From: Mycolicibacterium hippocampi
GTDB lineage: Bacteria; Actinomycetota; Actinomycetes; Mycobacteriales; Mycobacteriaceae
Direction: 5' to 3'
NCBI RefSeq assembly: GCF_010723735.1
Contig: NZ_BLLB01000002.1
Coordinates: forward strand, 558,001-622,000
DNA length: 64,000 nt
Positions 11,198 to 19,574 of this stretch are shown piece after piece; positions within the stretch are counted from its first letter, which is position 1, and every line of letters starts with the position of its first letter. The translations under genes and the position numbers were made by a program. The notes beneath the pieces are model-generated. The model saw only the letters and a list, made by a program, of their open reading frames with translations, made no database searches and had not been told where the DNA came from.

Positions 11198-11917
11198 TCA
11201 GCTCTGGATGGCCCTCTCGACGTCGTCGGCCGACAGTTCCTTGGTGCAGAAGAACCAGTCCACACACTCGACGCCGTCCACCTGGTCGTCCATTCGCTGT
11301 TTCGCCGTACCGCAGGAACCGGCCGGGGGGACGATCACGGCGTCGCCCGGGCGCCAATCCGCCGGTGTGGCGACGTCGAAGTGGTCAGCGGTCTGCAGCG
11401 CTTTGATGACGCGGAGCAACTCGTCGAAGTTGCGCCCCAGGCTGAGTGGGTAGTAGATGACGGCACGGATGATGGCTTTCGGGTCGATGACGAAGACGGC
11501 GCGCACCGCCTTGGTGGAGTCTTCGTTCGGCATGATCATGCCGTACTTGCGCGCCACCTCCATCGAGACATCCTCGATGAGAGGGAATTTCACCTCGACA
11601 TCACGCATGCCGCGAAACTCGATCTTGTCCTTGATCGTGCGCAGCCAGGCGATGTGGCTGTACAGCCCGTCGATCGACAGGCCCACCAATTCGGTGTTGT
11701 AGGAGGCGAACTGGTCGGCCATGGCGGCGAAGGTCATGAACTCGCTGGTACACACCGGTGTGAAGTCGGCCGGATGGGAGAACAGGATCACCCACTTGCC
11801 TGCGTAATCGGCTGGGAAGTTGATGTCGCCCTGGGTGGTGGCGGCGGTGAACGCCGGAGCCGGATCGCCGATCCGGGGCATCGCAACCGTTGGTTCGGAC
11901 GTTTCGATGGCGGTCAT
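11198..11917 (-). CDS. 1-Cys (Prx6-type) peroxiredoxin
   Basis: This 239-residue peroxiredoxin has the peroxidatic C56 in PADFTPVCTSEF and the long C-terminal domain of the Prx6 class. It also carries three cysteines near the C-terminus (GSCGTAKQ, GVECVDWFFC), which could act as resolving residues. It should reduce peroxides and perhaps oxidised sulfur species using a thiol or thioredoxin. A perfect CstR-type palindrome at 11954-11969 lies just upstream, so it probably responds to persulfide stress together with the sulfide oxidation genes. The regulation is inferred; the enzyme family is clear. Confidence 0.93.
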   Translation of the reverse strand: MTAIETSEPTVAMPRIGDPAPAFTAATTQGDINFPADYAGKWVILFSHPADFTPVCTSEFMTFAAMADQFASYNTELVGLSIDGLYSHIAWLRTIKDKIEFRGMRDVEVKFPLIEDVSMEVARKYGMIMPNEDSTKAVRAVFVIDPKAIIRAVIYYPLSLGRNFDELLRVIKALQTADHFDVATPADWRPGDAVIVPPAGSCGTAKQRMDDQVDGVECVDWFFCTKELSADDVERAIQS

Positions 11918-11953
11918 GATTCTGGTCCCTTCAGGAAGTTGGTGTACCCGATA

Positions 11954-11969
11954 ATACCCCTAGGGGTAT
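11954..11969. promoter_or_regulatory. Perfect CstR-type palindrome before the peroxiredoxin gene
   Basis: ATACCCCTAGGGGTAT is a perfect 16-base palindrome and the best single match to the repeats at 4688-4794. It lies 37 bases upstream of the peroxiredoxin ATG, where a repressor would block the promoter. Confidence 0.75.
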
Positions 11970-12004
11970 ATTCGACGCATGCTGTGACTCGGTGTTCTTG
12001 CCCA

Positions 12005-12601
12005 CTACTGGCTTCGGTGCAGTGCACGCCTGATACGCAACTGCGCGGCCGCAACATTCCTGGCTGCTTCCTCGACCAGGCTCACGAATTCTCCGTCGTA
12101 ACTGTTGACCGAACCCGCCATCGCCGCCAGACACATGTGCGCCGCGGCGTGGGCATCGTCGATCGACGCGCGCAGCTCGCTGGTCAAGTCAGGGTCGGGG
12201 GTCGGCAGGTGTGCAGGAAGGTCCACCGCCGACACCTCGTGCAAGTCCTCGCACGCCGTCTGCAATCCCCGTCGGTCGAAACTCTCCAGTGCGCGCTGAG
12301 TGTCATCGAGAACGGTCTCCAGCTCCTTCACGTGCGAGCCGGCCACAGACACCCAGTCTTCGAATGCAGTCTCGCCGGAGGGCGGTGGCATCACTGTGCC
12401 CGAACGCCTTTCGTAACCCACGGAGGCGATGGCGACGGCCCCACAGATGACCACCAGCGTCGCGATACCGACAAGGGCCCACCGGGTACGTATCCAATAC
12501 CTGCGTTCCACCTCGTCGGCCGCAGCGTCGATGGGGGCCCCGCATTCGCTGCAGAACTCCCAGCCCGCCGGGTTCGGGTGTCCCGCCGGGCACTCGGCCA
12601 T
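12005..12601 (-). CDS. Zinc-ribbon membrane protein of unknown function
   Basis: This 198-residue protein opens with a small zinc ribbon (CPAGHPNPAGWEFCSECG), then one membrane helix at about residues 40-62, then an extracytoplasmic helical domain with a few cysteines. The ribbon-helix-outer domain layout is common in actinobacterial envelope proteins. I do not recognise a named family. It is monocistronic and divergent from the cutinase gene. Confidence 0.75.
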   Translation of the reverse strand: MAECPAGHPNPAGWEFCSECGAPIDAAADEVERRYWIRTRWALVGIATLVVICGAVAIASVGYERRSGTVMPPPSGETAFEDWVSVAGSHVKELETVLDDTQRALESFDRRGLQTACEDLHEVSAVDLPAHLPTPDPDLTSELRASIDDAHAAAHMCLAAMAGSVNSYDGEFVSLVEEAARNVAAAQLRIRRALHRSQ

Positions 12602-12692
12602 CAGCGGCTACCGGTGTCGTCGTGGCTCAGCATGGCATCAACACTGCCCCTTGCGACTGCCGCGAAACAGGGGCCTGAAGGCCGGTGCAGGG

Positions 12693-12707
12693 GGGACCTT
12701 TGGCACC
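12693..12707. promoter_or_regulatory. Possible DosR-like box in a divergent intergenic region
   Basis: GGGACCTTTGGCACC keeps the GGGAC core and overall layout of a DosR box. It lies in the 252-base gap between the zinc-ribbon gene (start 12601) and the cutinase gene (start 12854) and could serve either. A single degenerate match is weak evidence. Apart from this I see nothing definite in the gap. Confidence 0.25.
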
Positions 12708-12853
12708 CGCGCTACGGCCACGGCCAGCGGTGGTGACCGACAGGCTTGATCAGTATTCTGCGTTTTGGACAGAGATCGTGCGGGTAGACCCTCGCCGTCC
12801 GTCGGGGAGCAACGACGCCGGCCTCGGGTCAGATACGAGAACAGGCGGTCCAG

Positions 12854-13534
12854 ATGAGCAGAATCAGCCGTTGGTTTGCGGCAGTGGTCTTCGCGGTGAT
12901 GGCCGCCGGGGGTTCGGCGGTGGTCGCGGCACCCGCGTACGCTGCGCCGTGTCCCGATGTCGAAGTGGTGTTCGCCCGCGGCACGTTCGAGCCGCCGGGG
13001 ATCGGAGCCACCGGCCAGGCGTTCGTGGATTCGCTGCGATCGAAGACCAACGGCAAGTCCGTCGATGTCTATGCGGTGAATTACCCTGCCTCCCTTGACT
13101 TTGCCGCTGCCGCCGACGGGGTCATCGATGCAAGCAACCGGGTCGTGGAGATGGCGGCCAACTGCCCGGACACCGACATCGTTCTCGGCGGCTTCTCGCA
13201 GGGGGCCGCGGTCGCTGCCTACATCACCGAGGACGAGATTCCCGACGGTTACACCCCACCACCCGGGATGACCGGGCCGATGCCGCCGTCGGTGGCCGAT
13301 CAGGTGGCCGCGGTGGCGCTGTTCGGAAAGCCGTCCACCGGCTTTCTGCAGATGCTCAACACCGGTGCTCCTCCCATCGTCGTCGGTCCGGCGTACGAGT
13401 CCAAGACCCTCGACCTGTGCATCCCGGAAGACCCGGTGTGTTCGCCGTCCGGAGGGGACGGCGGCGCGCACAGCGCCTACACGCTGCGGGGCCTGACGGA
13501 CCAGGCGGCGGACTTCGCGGCGAGCAAGCTGTAG
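12854..13534 (+). CDS. Secreted cutinase family esterase
   Basis: This 226-residue protein has a Sec signal peptide ending near residue 30 (AYA, then APCPDV), followed by a complete cutinase domain. The serine nucleophile is S115 in GGFSQGA. The catalytic Asp lies in the CIPEDPVC disulfide loop and the His in GGAHSAYT. Mycobacterial cutinase-like proteins hydrolyse lipid esters at the cell surface. No close operon partner is visible; the next gene on this strand starts 66 bases on with its own promoter. Confidence 0.93.
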   Translation: MSRISRWFAAVVFAVMAAGGSAVVAAPAYAAPCPDVEVVFARGTFEPPGIGATGQAFVDSLRSKTNGKSVDVYAVNYPASLDFAAAADGVIDASNRVVEMAANCPDTDIVLGGFSQGAAVAAYITEDEIPDGYTPPPGMTGPMPPSVADQVAAVALFGKPSTGFLQMLNTGAPPIVVGPAYESKTLDLCIPEDPVCSPSGGDGGAHSAYTLRGLTDQAADFAASKL

Positions 13535-13553
13535 GCCGCCCGGTACGAAGGTA

Positions 13554-13600
13554 TTGACACCCGTCAACAGTGTGATCGGGCTCACTGCTAGGTTCGTCGC
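13554..13600 (+). promoter_or_regulatory. Leaderless promoter with a CRP-like site and an inverted repeat
   Basis: TAGGTT at 13589-13594 is followed by exactly six bases and then the GTG at 13601, the geometry of leaderless mycobacterial transcripts. TGTGATCGGGCTCACT at 13571-13586 matches the CRP consensus TGTGA-N6-TCACA except in the last base. It overlaps the region just upstream of the -10, so binding there could repress. TTGACACCCGTCAA at 13554-13567 is a separate inverted repeat and possible operator. Confidence 0.5.
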
Positions 13601-15598
13601 GTGGCTCGCCCTGCAGACCTCCTCATCGAACGTCCCGCCGACCTCAGCGCCGACTGGTTGACCGCAATCCTCGGTCGCGGCCGCATCTCGGGGTTCACCA
13701 CGGAGCGGATCGGCACCGGCCAGATGAGCGAGTGCTACCGCGTCGCTCTGACGTATGCCGACGCGAGCGCAGGCGGCCCCACGTCGGTCGTGCTCAAGGT
13801 CGCCGCGACCGACCCGAACAGCAGGCAGACGGGGCTGGCACTCGGGCTCTACGAGCGCGAGGTCCGGTTCTACACCGACATCGCGCCGGGTCTGCCCGGC
13901 CCGGTGGCACCGTGTCATCACGCCGCCTTCGACCCGGAGACCGGTGCCTTCGATCTCCTGCTCGGCGACGCGGCGCCGGCCGAGGTGGGCGACGAAATCC
14001 GCGGCGCGACAGCGGACCAGGCGGAGCTGGCGCTCGCTGAACTCGGCCGGGTGCACGGCCCTCTGATGAGCGACGCCTCGCTGGCCGGCGCCGAGTGGCT
14101 CAACCGCGAGTCGCCGGTGAGTCAGGCGCTGCTCGCCCAGCTGTGGGCCGGCTTCTCCGAGCGCTTCGGCGACGCGATCGACCCGGCGCACCGCGAGGTG
14201 TGTGAGCAGTTGGTCGCCGCGTTCGACGCCTACGTCGACGCCGAGGCCGCCGGCAACCGGGTCCACGGCCTGGTGCACGGTGACTACCGCCTCGACAACA
14301 TGCTGTTCGGGCAGCCCGGTGCGGACCGGGCGCTGACCGTGGTGGATTGGCAGACGGTCACGTGGGGACCGGCGTTCACCGACGTCGCCTACTTCCTCGG
14401 GTGCGCCCTGCCGGTGGAGGTGCGCCGCGAGCAGTACGAACGGTTGCTGCGTGCCTACCATCGAGCACTGGGACCCGGGACACCCGTCGGCCTGGACGCC
14501 GTCCGCGACGGGGTGCGCCGTCAGAGCTTTTTCGGCGTGATGATGGCGATCATCTCGTCCATGCTCGTCGCGCGCACCGACCGCGGCGACCAGATGTTCA
14601 TGACGATGCTGGCCCGCCACTGCGAACACGTGCTGGACACCGACGCGCTGGCCGTGCTTCCGGAAGCCGCACAGCCCGAACCGCTCTCGCCACTCGCCGA
14701 AGACGAGGGTCCGCACGCACCGGGCGACGAGGACCTGTGGAACGAGAGCTGGTACTTCGACTTCGCCGACGCACAACAAGATGTCGGCGGATGGGTGCGT
14801 CTCGGGCTGGTGCCCAACCAGAAGACCGGCTGGATCAACGCGCTGGTGTGCGGGCCCGACATGCCGACGATCGCCATCGTGGACTTCGCCGCGGACCTGC
14901 CCACCGACCCGGCCGAGATTCGCACCGAGTCGGCGCACCTCACGTTCGACGCCGGCGAACCACTGCAGACCTACCGGGTGACCGTCAAGGGCCGCGCAGA
15001 GGTTTTCGACGACCCGGCGGGCCTGCTGCGCGGTGATGCGGGCCGGCCGACAGAGTTGACGATGGACCTCACCTGGACGACCGTGGGCACCCCGTATCAG
15101 TACCGCATCACACCGCGCTACGAGATCGCGTGCACCGTGACGGGCACCGTGACCGCCGGCGGCCGGCAGTACCACTTCGAGGCGGTCGCCGGTCAACGGG
15201 ATCACTCGTGGGGAGTCCGCGACTGGTGGGGAATGGACTGGGTCTGGAACGCCCTGCATCTCGAGGACGGCACTCATCTGCACGGCGTCGACGTCCGTAT
15301 TCCAGGCGTACCTTCGATGGGCATCGGCTACCTGCAGCCACCTGGCGCGCCACTCGCCGAACTGACGACGGTCAGCGCCGAAGCCACCTTCGCGGACAAC
15401 GGGTTGCCCCTCTCGACGTCACTGACCCTGCAGCCCGGCGATCTGACCGTCGACGTCGACATCCGCGGGCACGCCCCGGTCCGGCTGACCGCCGACGACG
15501 GGCGGATCAGTTACTTCCCACGCGCCTGGGCGGCCGTCACCACCGGCGACGGCCGCACCGGCATCGGCTGGCTGGAGTGGAACCGCAACCCGCACTGA
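13601..15598 (+). CDS. Phosphotransferase-like protein with C-terminal DUF7064/7065-type domain
   Basis: This 665-residue protein joins two parts. Residues 1 to about 355 form an aminoglycoside-phosphotransferase/ecdysteroid-kinase-like fold with catalytic HGDYRLDN and a metal-binding DWQ further on. Residues 370-665 form a beta-rich domain like those found in actinobacterial steroid and lipid gene regions (GQRDHSWGVRDWWGMDW is a good landmark). The kinase domain probably phosphorylates a small hydroxylated molecule; the substrate is unknown. The GTG start fits the leaderless promoter directly upstream. It is monocistronic and converges with the hemerythrin gene, eight bases apart. Confidence 0.8.
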   Translation: MARPADLLIERPADLSADWLTAILGRGRISGFTTERIGTGQMSECYRVALTYADASAGGPTSVVLKVAATDPNSRQTGLALGLYEREVRFYTDIAPGLPGPVAPCHHAAFDPETGAFDLLLGDAAPAEVGDEIRGATADQAELALAELGRVHGPLMSDASLAGAEWLNRESPVSQALLAQLWAGFSERFGDAIDPAHREVCEQLVAAFDAYVDAEAAGNRVHGLVHGDYRLDNMLFGQPGADRALTVVDWQTVTWGPAFTDVAYFLGCALPVEVRREQYERLLRAYHRALGPGTPVGLDAVRDGVRRQSFFGVMMAIISSMLVARTDRGDQMFMTMLARHCEHVLDTDALAVLPEAAQPEPLSPLAEDEGPHAPGDEDLWNESWYFDFADAQQDVGGWVRLGLVPNQKTGWINALVCGPDMPTIAIVDFAADLPTDPAEIRTESAHLTFDAGEPLQTYRVTVKGRAEVFDDPAGLLRGDAGRPTELTMDLTWTTVGTPYQYRITPRYEIACTVTGTVTAGGRQYHFEAVAGQRDHSWGVRDWWGMDWVWNALHLEDGTHLHGVDVRIPGVPSMGIGYLQPPGAPLAELTTVSAEATFADNGLPLSTSLTLQPGDLTVDVDIRGHAPVRLTADDGRISYFPRAWAAVTTGDGRTGIGWLEWNRNPH

Positions 15599-15606
15599 CC
15601 GCGCAG

Positions 15607-16173
15607 TCAGGCCGCGGTGCCTCGCAGCGCGTCGCGCGCCCGGTCGAGCAGCGACGCAAACGGCCCCACGGCGAAGTTGGCGAACGCCGACTCCACCCCG
15701 GCATGGGGATGTGTTGGTGCGATCCGCTCGGCCATCTGCACCGCTGACGCCAGCTTTGCCAGTTCCGCGTCGTCCAGCTGCTCTTCGAGCAACGTGAACT
15801 CCTCGGTTTCCTCCCGCTCGGCATGCTCCAGCACCGCCGCCTGCAGATGGATCAGCGCCTTGCTGAAGTCCGCAGTGCCGCAGGGAATCTTCTCCAACTC
15901 GCTCAACGCCACCTTGGCGTCGTGTTCCTCGGTGAGCCTGGCGTCAGCGATCTCACTGCCACCGTCGATCTTCCGCCGCACCCGCGGGTGAACCATCATC
16001 TCCTCGGCCGTCTCGTGGACGGCGAGAAGGGTCCGCAGGCGGGTGAAGGCTTCCTGCTGATCGTCGGCGTTCTTCGCGTCCAACGTCTCGACGAACAGCG
16101 CCTTGATCGTCTCGTGCTGTGTCTTCAGGTAGGCGACCACGTCACCAGGTGTGCTCACAGGTTTCTGACCCAC
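15607..16173 (-). CDS. Hemerythrin HHE-domain protein
   Basis: This 188-residue four-helix protein has hemerythrin-type iron ligands: H in KTQHETIKALF, HETAEEMM, HP, EEHDAK, and HAEREETEEF. The GTG at 16173 is chosen because GGAGGTC stands just before it; the open frame continues further upstream over an unrelated gene. HHE proteins bind O2 or NO at a di-iron site and are common in mycobacterial stress regulons. It is preceded by two coiled-coil/CsbD stress genes on the same strand. A possible weak SigF -10 (GGGTAA) lies upstream near 16225. Confidence 0.87.
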   Translation of the reverse strand: MGQKPVSTPGDVVAYLKTQHETIKALFVETLDAKNADDQQEAFTRLRTLLAVHETAEEMMVHPRVRRKIDGGSEIADARLTEEHDAKVALSELEKIPCGTADFSKALIHLQAAVLEHAEREETEEFTLLEEQLDDAELAKLASAVQMAERIAPTHPHAGVESAFANFAVGPFASLLDRARDALRGTAA

Positions 16174-16258
16174 GATGGATGACCTCCGTGTCTGGGCTGG
16201 ATGGTTGCGCGAGGGGCTGTGCGCTACCTGGTGTTTACCCAGCACGGAGGTGCGGCAA

Positions 16259-16933
16259 TCAGTTCTCGGCCCGCTCCGCCTGCCGGTCGGCCTTCTCGGT
16301 CTCTGCCAGCCCTTCGACCCGATCGGCTCGTGCCCGCTTGTCCGCCGCGGTCCCGCGCTTGTCCGAAGCTTCCTCCAGCGCTCCCTTGGCCTGCTCCACG
16401 ACCACCCGCTCGTCGGCCAGGATCGCCTCGTGCGCATCTTTCCTGGCCGCCTCGACGGCGGACGCCTTCTTGGTGGCCGCGGCCTGTGCCTCCTGCTTGA
16501 CCGCGGCAGTGCGCTGCGTTGCCTTCTCGGCGGCGTTGTCGGCACGCTTGCGTGCCTCCCGGCGGGCCTGCTGCGCTTCCTGCTGGCGCGTCTCGTGCGC
16601 GTCTTGCTGCTCCTCGACGGCCTCGGTCAGATCGGATCGCAGTGCCGCATCAGCCTTTTCGCGCTTGGCCTCGGCAGCTGCGTCCAGCCGCGCAGCACGT
16701 GCCAACGCGTCACTGCGGTCCACCAGAGCGGTGCCACTGGCCTGCAGGTTCACGTCACCCAGCACTGATCCGACCGCTGCGTCGAGGGTGCCGAGAGAAC
16801 GCTCGTAGAACAAGCGCGCCGGTGTCTCGGCGTCGAGCCGGGTCATGACCCGATCCTCGATGAGCTGCAGCGGCAACCGGGCGAGCCGATACTGCAGCCT
16901 CAAGATGACGACCGGCACGTTGACGATGTTCAT
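16259..16933 (-). CDS. Ala/Glu/Lys-rich coiled-coil stress protein
   Basis: This 224-residue protein has a short hydrophobic N-terminal part (about 40 residues) and a long alanine- and charge-rich helical stretch from about residue 75 to the end, predicted as coiled coil. The ATG at 16933 follows CAGGAGTGGACC. An earlier ATG at 16963 overlaps the stop of the CsbD-like gene (ATGA) and is a real alternative that adds ten residues. Composition and pairing with CsbD suggest a general stress or desiccation-type protein. I know of no characterised function. Confidence 0.75.
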   Translation of the reverse strand: MNIVNVPVVILRLQYRLARLPLQLIEDRVMTRLDAETPARLFYERSLGTLDAAVGSVLGDVNLQASGTALVDRSDALARAARLDAAAEAKREKADAALRSDLTEAVEEQQDAHETRQQEAQQARREARKRADNAAEKATQRTAAVKQEAQAAATKKASAVEAARKDAHEAILADERVVVEQAKGALEEASDKRGTAADKRARADRVEGLAETEKADRQAERAEN

Positions 16934-16959
16934 GGTCCACTCCTGTGTCCTGATGGTGT

Positions 16960-17517
16960 TCATGGCAGGTCGGCTTCTTCGGTGATCGACTCGGCACGCT
17001 GACGGAGACGCTCGGCCTCCTGCTTGGCGTTGTCGGTCACCTTCACCGCGGTGTCATGCTCTGCGGTGGCCGCCAACAGGTCCTCCTGGGCCGCCTCGAT
17101 CTCCGCATGTTCCCGGTTCTTGGCCTGATGGACCTCGTGCTGCGCCTCCGCTTGAGCCGCCACCGCCTCTCGGGCGACGTCGTTGCGGGCTGCTTGCTCG
17201 GCGAGGTGTAGCTCGTCCTGCTTTTGTGCCTGGATGTCGCCCTTGGCTTCCGCGGCCTCGGTGTCGACCTCGACGCGAACCCGGGCGAGGTCGGCCTCGG
17301 CTTCCGACAACTCGGTCAACGCTTCGGTCGTCTCGGCGTCTGCGACAGACTCGGCAACGTTGGCCTCCTTGCGCTCACGCGCCTGGGCCTGTTCCAGCTG
17401 CCCCTCTGCGGTCAGCGAATCGTTTCCGATCACCGCGCCCGCGATTTCCTTCGCCTTGCCTTTGACGGAATCCAGCAAGCCCTCTCGGGCCTGCCCGGCC
17501 TTGTCGTGTTCTGTCAT
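16960..17517 (-). CDS. CsbD-like stress protein with coiled-coil extension
   Basis: This 185-residue protein begins with a CsbD-like segment (residues 10-45, including VKGKAKEIAGAVIGND). It continues as an uninterrupted Ala/Glu/Gln-rich coiled coil to the C-terminus. The ATG at 17517 follows AGAGGAG. Its stop meets or overlaps the next coiled-coil gene, so the two are co-translated and probably form a pair. CsbD proteins are general-stress products in many bacteria. A weak SigF-like element (GTTG, then GGGAAT) lies upstream. Confidence 0.82.
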   Translation of the reverse strand: MTEHDKAGQAREGLLDSVKGKAKEIAGAVIGNDSLTAEGQLEQAQARERKEANVAESVADAETTEALTELSEAEADLARVRVEVDTEAAEAKGDIQAQKQDELHLAEQAARNDVAREAVAAQAEAQHEVHQAKNREHAEIEAAQEDLLAATAEHDTAVKVTDNAKQEAERLRQRAESITEEADLP

Positions 17518-17658
17518 CTGTGAAACTCCTCTCGCCGGCAAACTGCCAGTCGGCTGCCTCCGTGGCATTCCCCCCGCGGCGCCCATCTCAACCTTCATGT
17601 GACCAATCGCGCTCCCGCCGGCCGTCGCGCGGCGGGCATCCGGGACCACAATGGGGTC

Positions 17659-18516
17659 ATGGTGGTTCCCGACCTCGGCACCGTTCGCCGACAACTCGGC
17701 CAGGCGGTGTTCGGCATGGTCGCCGGGCCGGAGGGGTCCCAGAACCGGGCGCGGATCCACGACACCCCTGGGCCCAGGTGGTTCGGCGAGGAGCGGCCGA
17801 TCCGGCGGGTGCACGGCGACGCTTCGATGTTCGTGGGTGGCCTGCGCGCGCTACTGCTGCAGTCGCTGCATCCGCTGGCGATGGCCGGGGTCGCCGGGCA
17901 CTCCGACTACCGGGGTGATCCATGGGGCCGACTCGCGCGCACCAGCACCTTCCTGGCCGAGACCACCTTCGGCACGGCGGCCGACGCACAGCTAGCAGTC
18001 GACCGGGTGCGCGGCATCCACACCCGGGTGCGGGGAACGGCCGCCGACGGCCGGCGCTACCACGCGACTGATCCGCATCTGCTCGAATGGGTGCACGTCG
18101 CGGAGATCGACAGCTTCCTGCACGCCCATCAGCTCTACGGGGCCGCTCCCCTGTCCCAGCAGGGCCGGGACGACTACGTCGCCGACACTGCGCGGGTGGC
18201 GATAGCGTTGGGGGTCCTGGACCCGCCGCGCAGCCAGCGGGAACTCACCGAGCGGATCGAGGCCTACCGTCCGGAGCTGCAGAGCACCGCCGCGGCGCGG
18301 GAGGCAGCACGGTTTCTGCTGGTGACCCCGCCGTTGCCGCTGATCGCCAGGGGTCCCTACGCGGTCCTGGCCGCCAGTTCGGTCGCGATGCTGCCGTCGT
18401 GGGCGCGGGCACCGTTGCGGCTGCCGTACTTCCCTCCGGTGGAGACGACAGTGGTCCGCGCGACCGGACGGATCCTGGTCGGCGGCATCCGGTGGGCGCT
18501 GGCCGCAAACGCCTGA
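17659..18516 (+). CDS. DUF2236/MpaB family oxygenase-like protein
   Basis: This 285-residue protein is of the DUF2236 family, which includes latex-clearing and MpaB-type heme proteins. Landmarks are RRVHGDASMF, LQSLHPLAMAGV, and a later HATDPHLLEWVH, the usual His-rich signature. These histidines are candidate heme or metal ligands. The start is uncertain: ATG 17659 begins the conserved region, and a GTG at 17599 would add 20 residues. Many mycobacterial copies are uncharacterised, so the substrate is unknown. The next gene starts 39 bases later on the same strand. Confidence 0.83.
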   Translation: MVVPDLGTVRRQLGQAVFGMVAGPEGSQNRARIHDTPGPRWFGEERPIRRVHGDASMFVGGLRALLLQSLHPLAMAGVAGHSDYRGDPWGRLARTSTFLAETTFGTAADAQLAVDRVRGIHTRVRGTAADGRRYHATDPHLLEWVHVAEIDSFLHAHQLYGAAPLSQQGRDDYVADTARVAIALGVLDPPRSQRELTERIEAYRPELQSTAAAREAARFLLVTPPLPLIARGPYAVLAASSVAMLPSWARAPLRLPYFPPVETTVVRATGRILVGGIRWALAANA

Positions 18517-18555
18517 GCCCCGTTTCGTCGACGGCAGAGCGGGAACAGCACCGGT

Positions 18556-19542
18556 ATGCCCTTACGCGTCGCGGTCACCGGACCCACCGGGGAGATCGGT
18601 CTCTCGACGATCACGGCGCTGGAGGCACATCCCGACGTGACCCACATCGTCGGCATGGCGCGCCGTCCGTTCGATGCGGCCGCGCAGGGCTGGACGAAGA
18701 CGAGCTACCGGCAGGGCGACATCCTCGACCGCGAGTCGGTCGACGCCCTCGTCGACGACGTGGACGTGGTGGTGCACCTCGCGTTCATCATCATGGGTTC
18801 GCGGGAGGAGAGCGCTCGGGTGAATCTGGCGGGCACCCGCAACGTCTTCGAGGCCACCGTGGCCGCTCGACGACCCCGTCGGCTCGTCTACACCTCGTCG
18901 GTGGCGGCCTACGGGTATCACTCCGACAATCCGGTTCCCATCACCGAAGACGTCCCGGCACGCGGGTCGCCAGAGCACTACTACTCCGAACAGAAGGCGG
19001 AGTGTGAGGCAGTCCTGGCCGAGGTCACGTCGGACTCGCCGCTCCAGGTCTACGTACTGCGGCCCTGCATCGTCGCCGGGCCGAAGGCGCCGGCGCTGTT
19101 CGACGCCATGCCCTGGAATCAGCTGCCCAGGCCGCTCCGCGGGGTCACCCAGACGCTGCCGCTGCTCAAGCCGCCGTTCCCGGACCCGGGCACCCCGCTG
19201 CAACTGGTTCACCACGACGACGTCGCTTCCGCGATCGCGTTGGCGGTGACGACCGATTCGGCGCCGCCGGGGGCCTACAACATCGCCGGGGACGGGGTGC
19301 TGTCGATGTCGGAGGTCGGAGAGGCGCTCGGCGCCCGGCCGGTCAAGGTGCCCCACAGCGCGGCGGTGGCCACCTCGGAGCTGATATCGCGGTTGCCGTT
19401 CGTTCCGTCGGCACTGGAATGGCTGCACGCGGGCCGCACCTCTGTGGTGATGGATACCGGCAAGGCCAGAAACCAGCTCGGCTGGTCTCCGAAATACTCT
19501 GCAGCACAGACACTGTGGTCTCTGGCCAACAGCGTCCGTTGA
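18556..19542 (+). CDS. NAD-dependent epimerase/dehydratase (extended SDR)
   Basis: This 328-residue extended short-chain dehydrogenase has the NAD-binding motif GPTGEIG at the N-terminus. Its catalytic region includes YTSSVAAYG and YYSEQKAE (the YxxxK pair). The C-terminal half has the GDGVLSMSEVGEAL-type substrate domain of sugar-nucleotide and steroid-like epimerases. The substrate cannot be told from sequence. It is followed 32 bases later by the NDH-2-like gene and is possibly co-transcribed with it. Confidence 0.88.
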   Translation: MPLRVAVTGPTGEIGLSTITALEAHPDVTHIVGMARRPFDAAAQGWTKTSYRQGDILDRESVDALVDDVDVVVHLAFIIMGSREESARVNLAGTRNVFEATVAARRPRRLVYTSSVAAYGYHSDNPVPITEDVPARGSPEHYYSEQKAECEAVLAEVTSDSPLQVYVLRPCIVAGPKAPALFDAMPWNQLPRPLRGVTQTLPLLKPPFPDPGTPLQLVHHDDVASAIALAVTTDSAPPGAYNIAGDGVLSMSEVGEALGARPVKVPHSAAVATSELISRLPFVPSALEWLHAGRTSVVMDTGKARNQLGWSPKYSAAQTLWSLANSVR

Positions 19543-19574
19543 AGGTACCGAACCATCAGTCAGGAGCTGAGTCC

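Noticed and set aside
12638..15283. Leftward open frame of about 881 codons
   Set aside because: It is antisense to the cutinase and the phosphotransferase fusion, both with clear family motifs. Its product shows no domain and has shadow-type composition.
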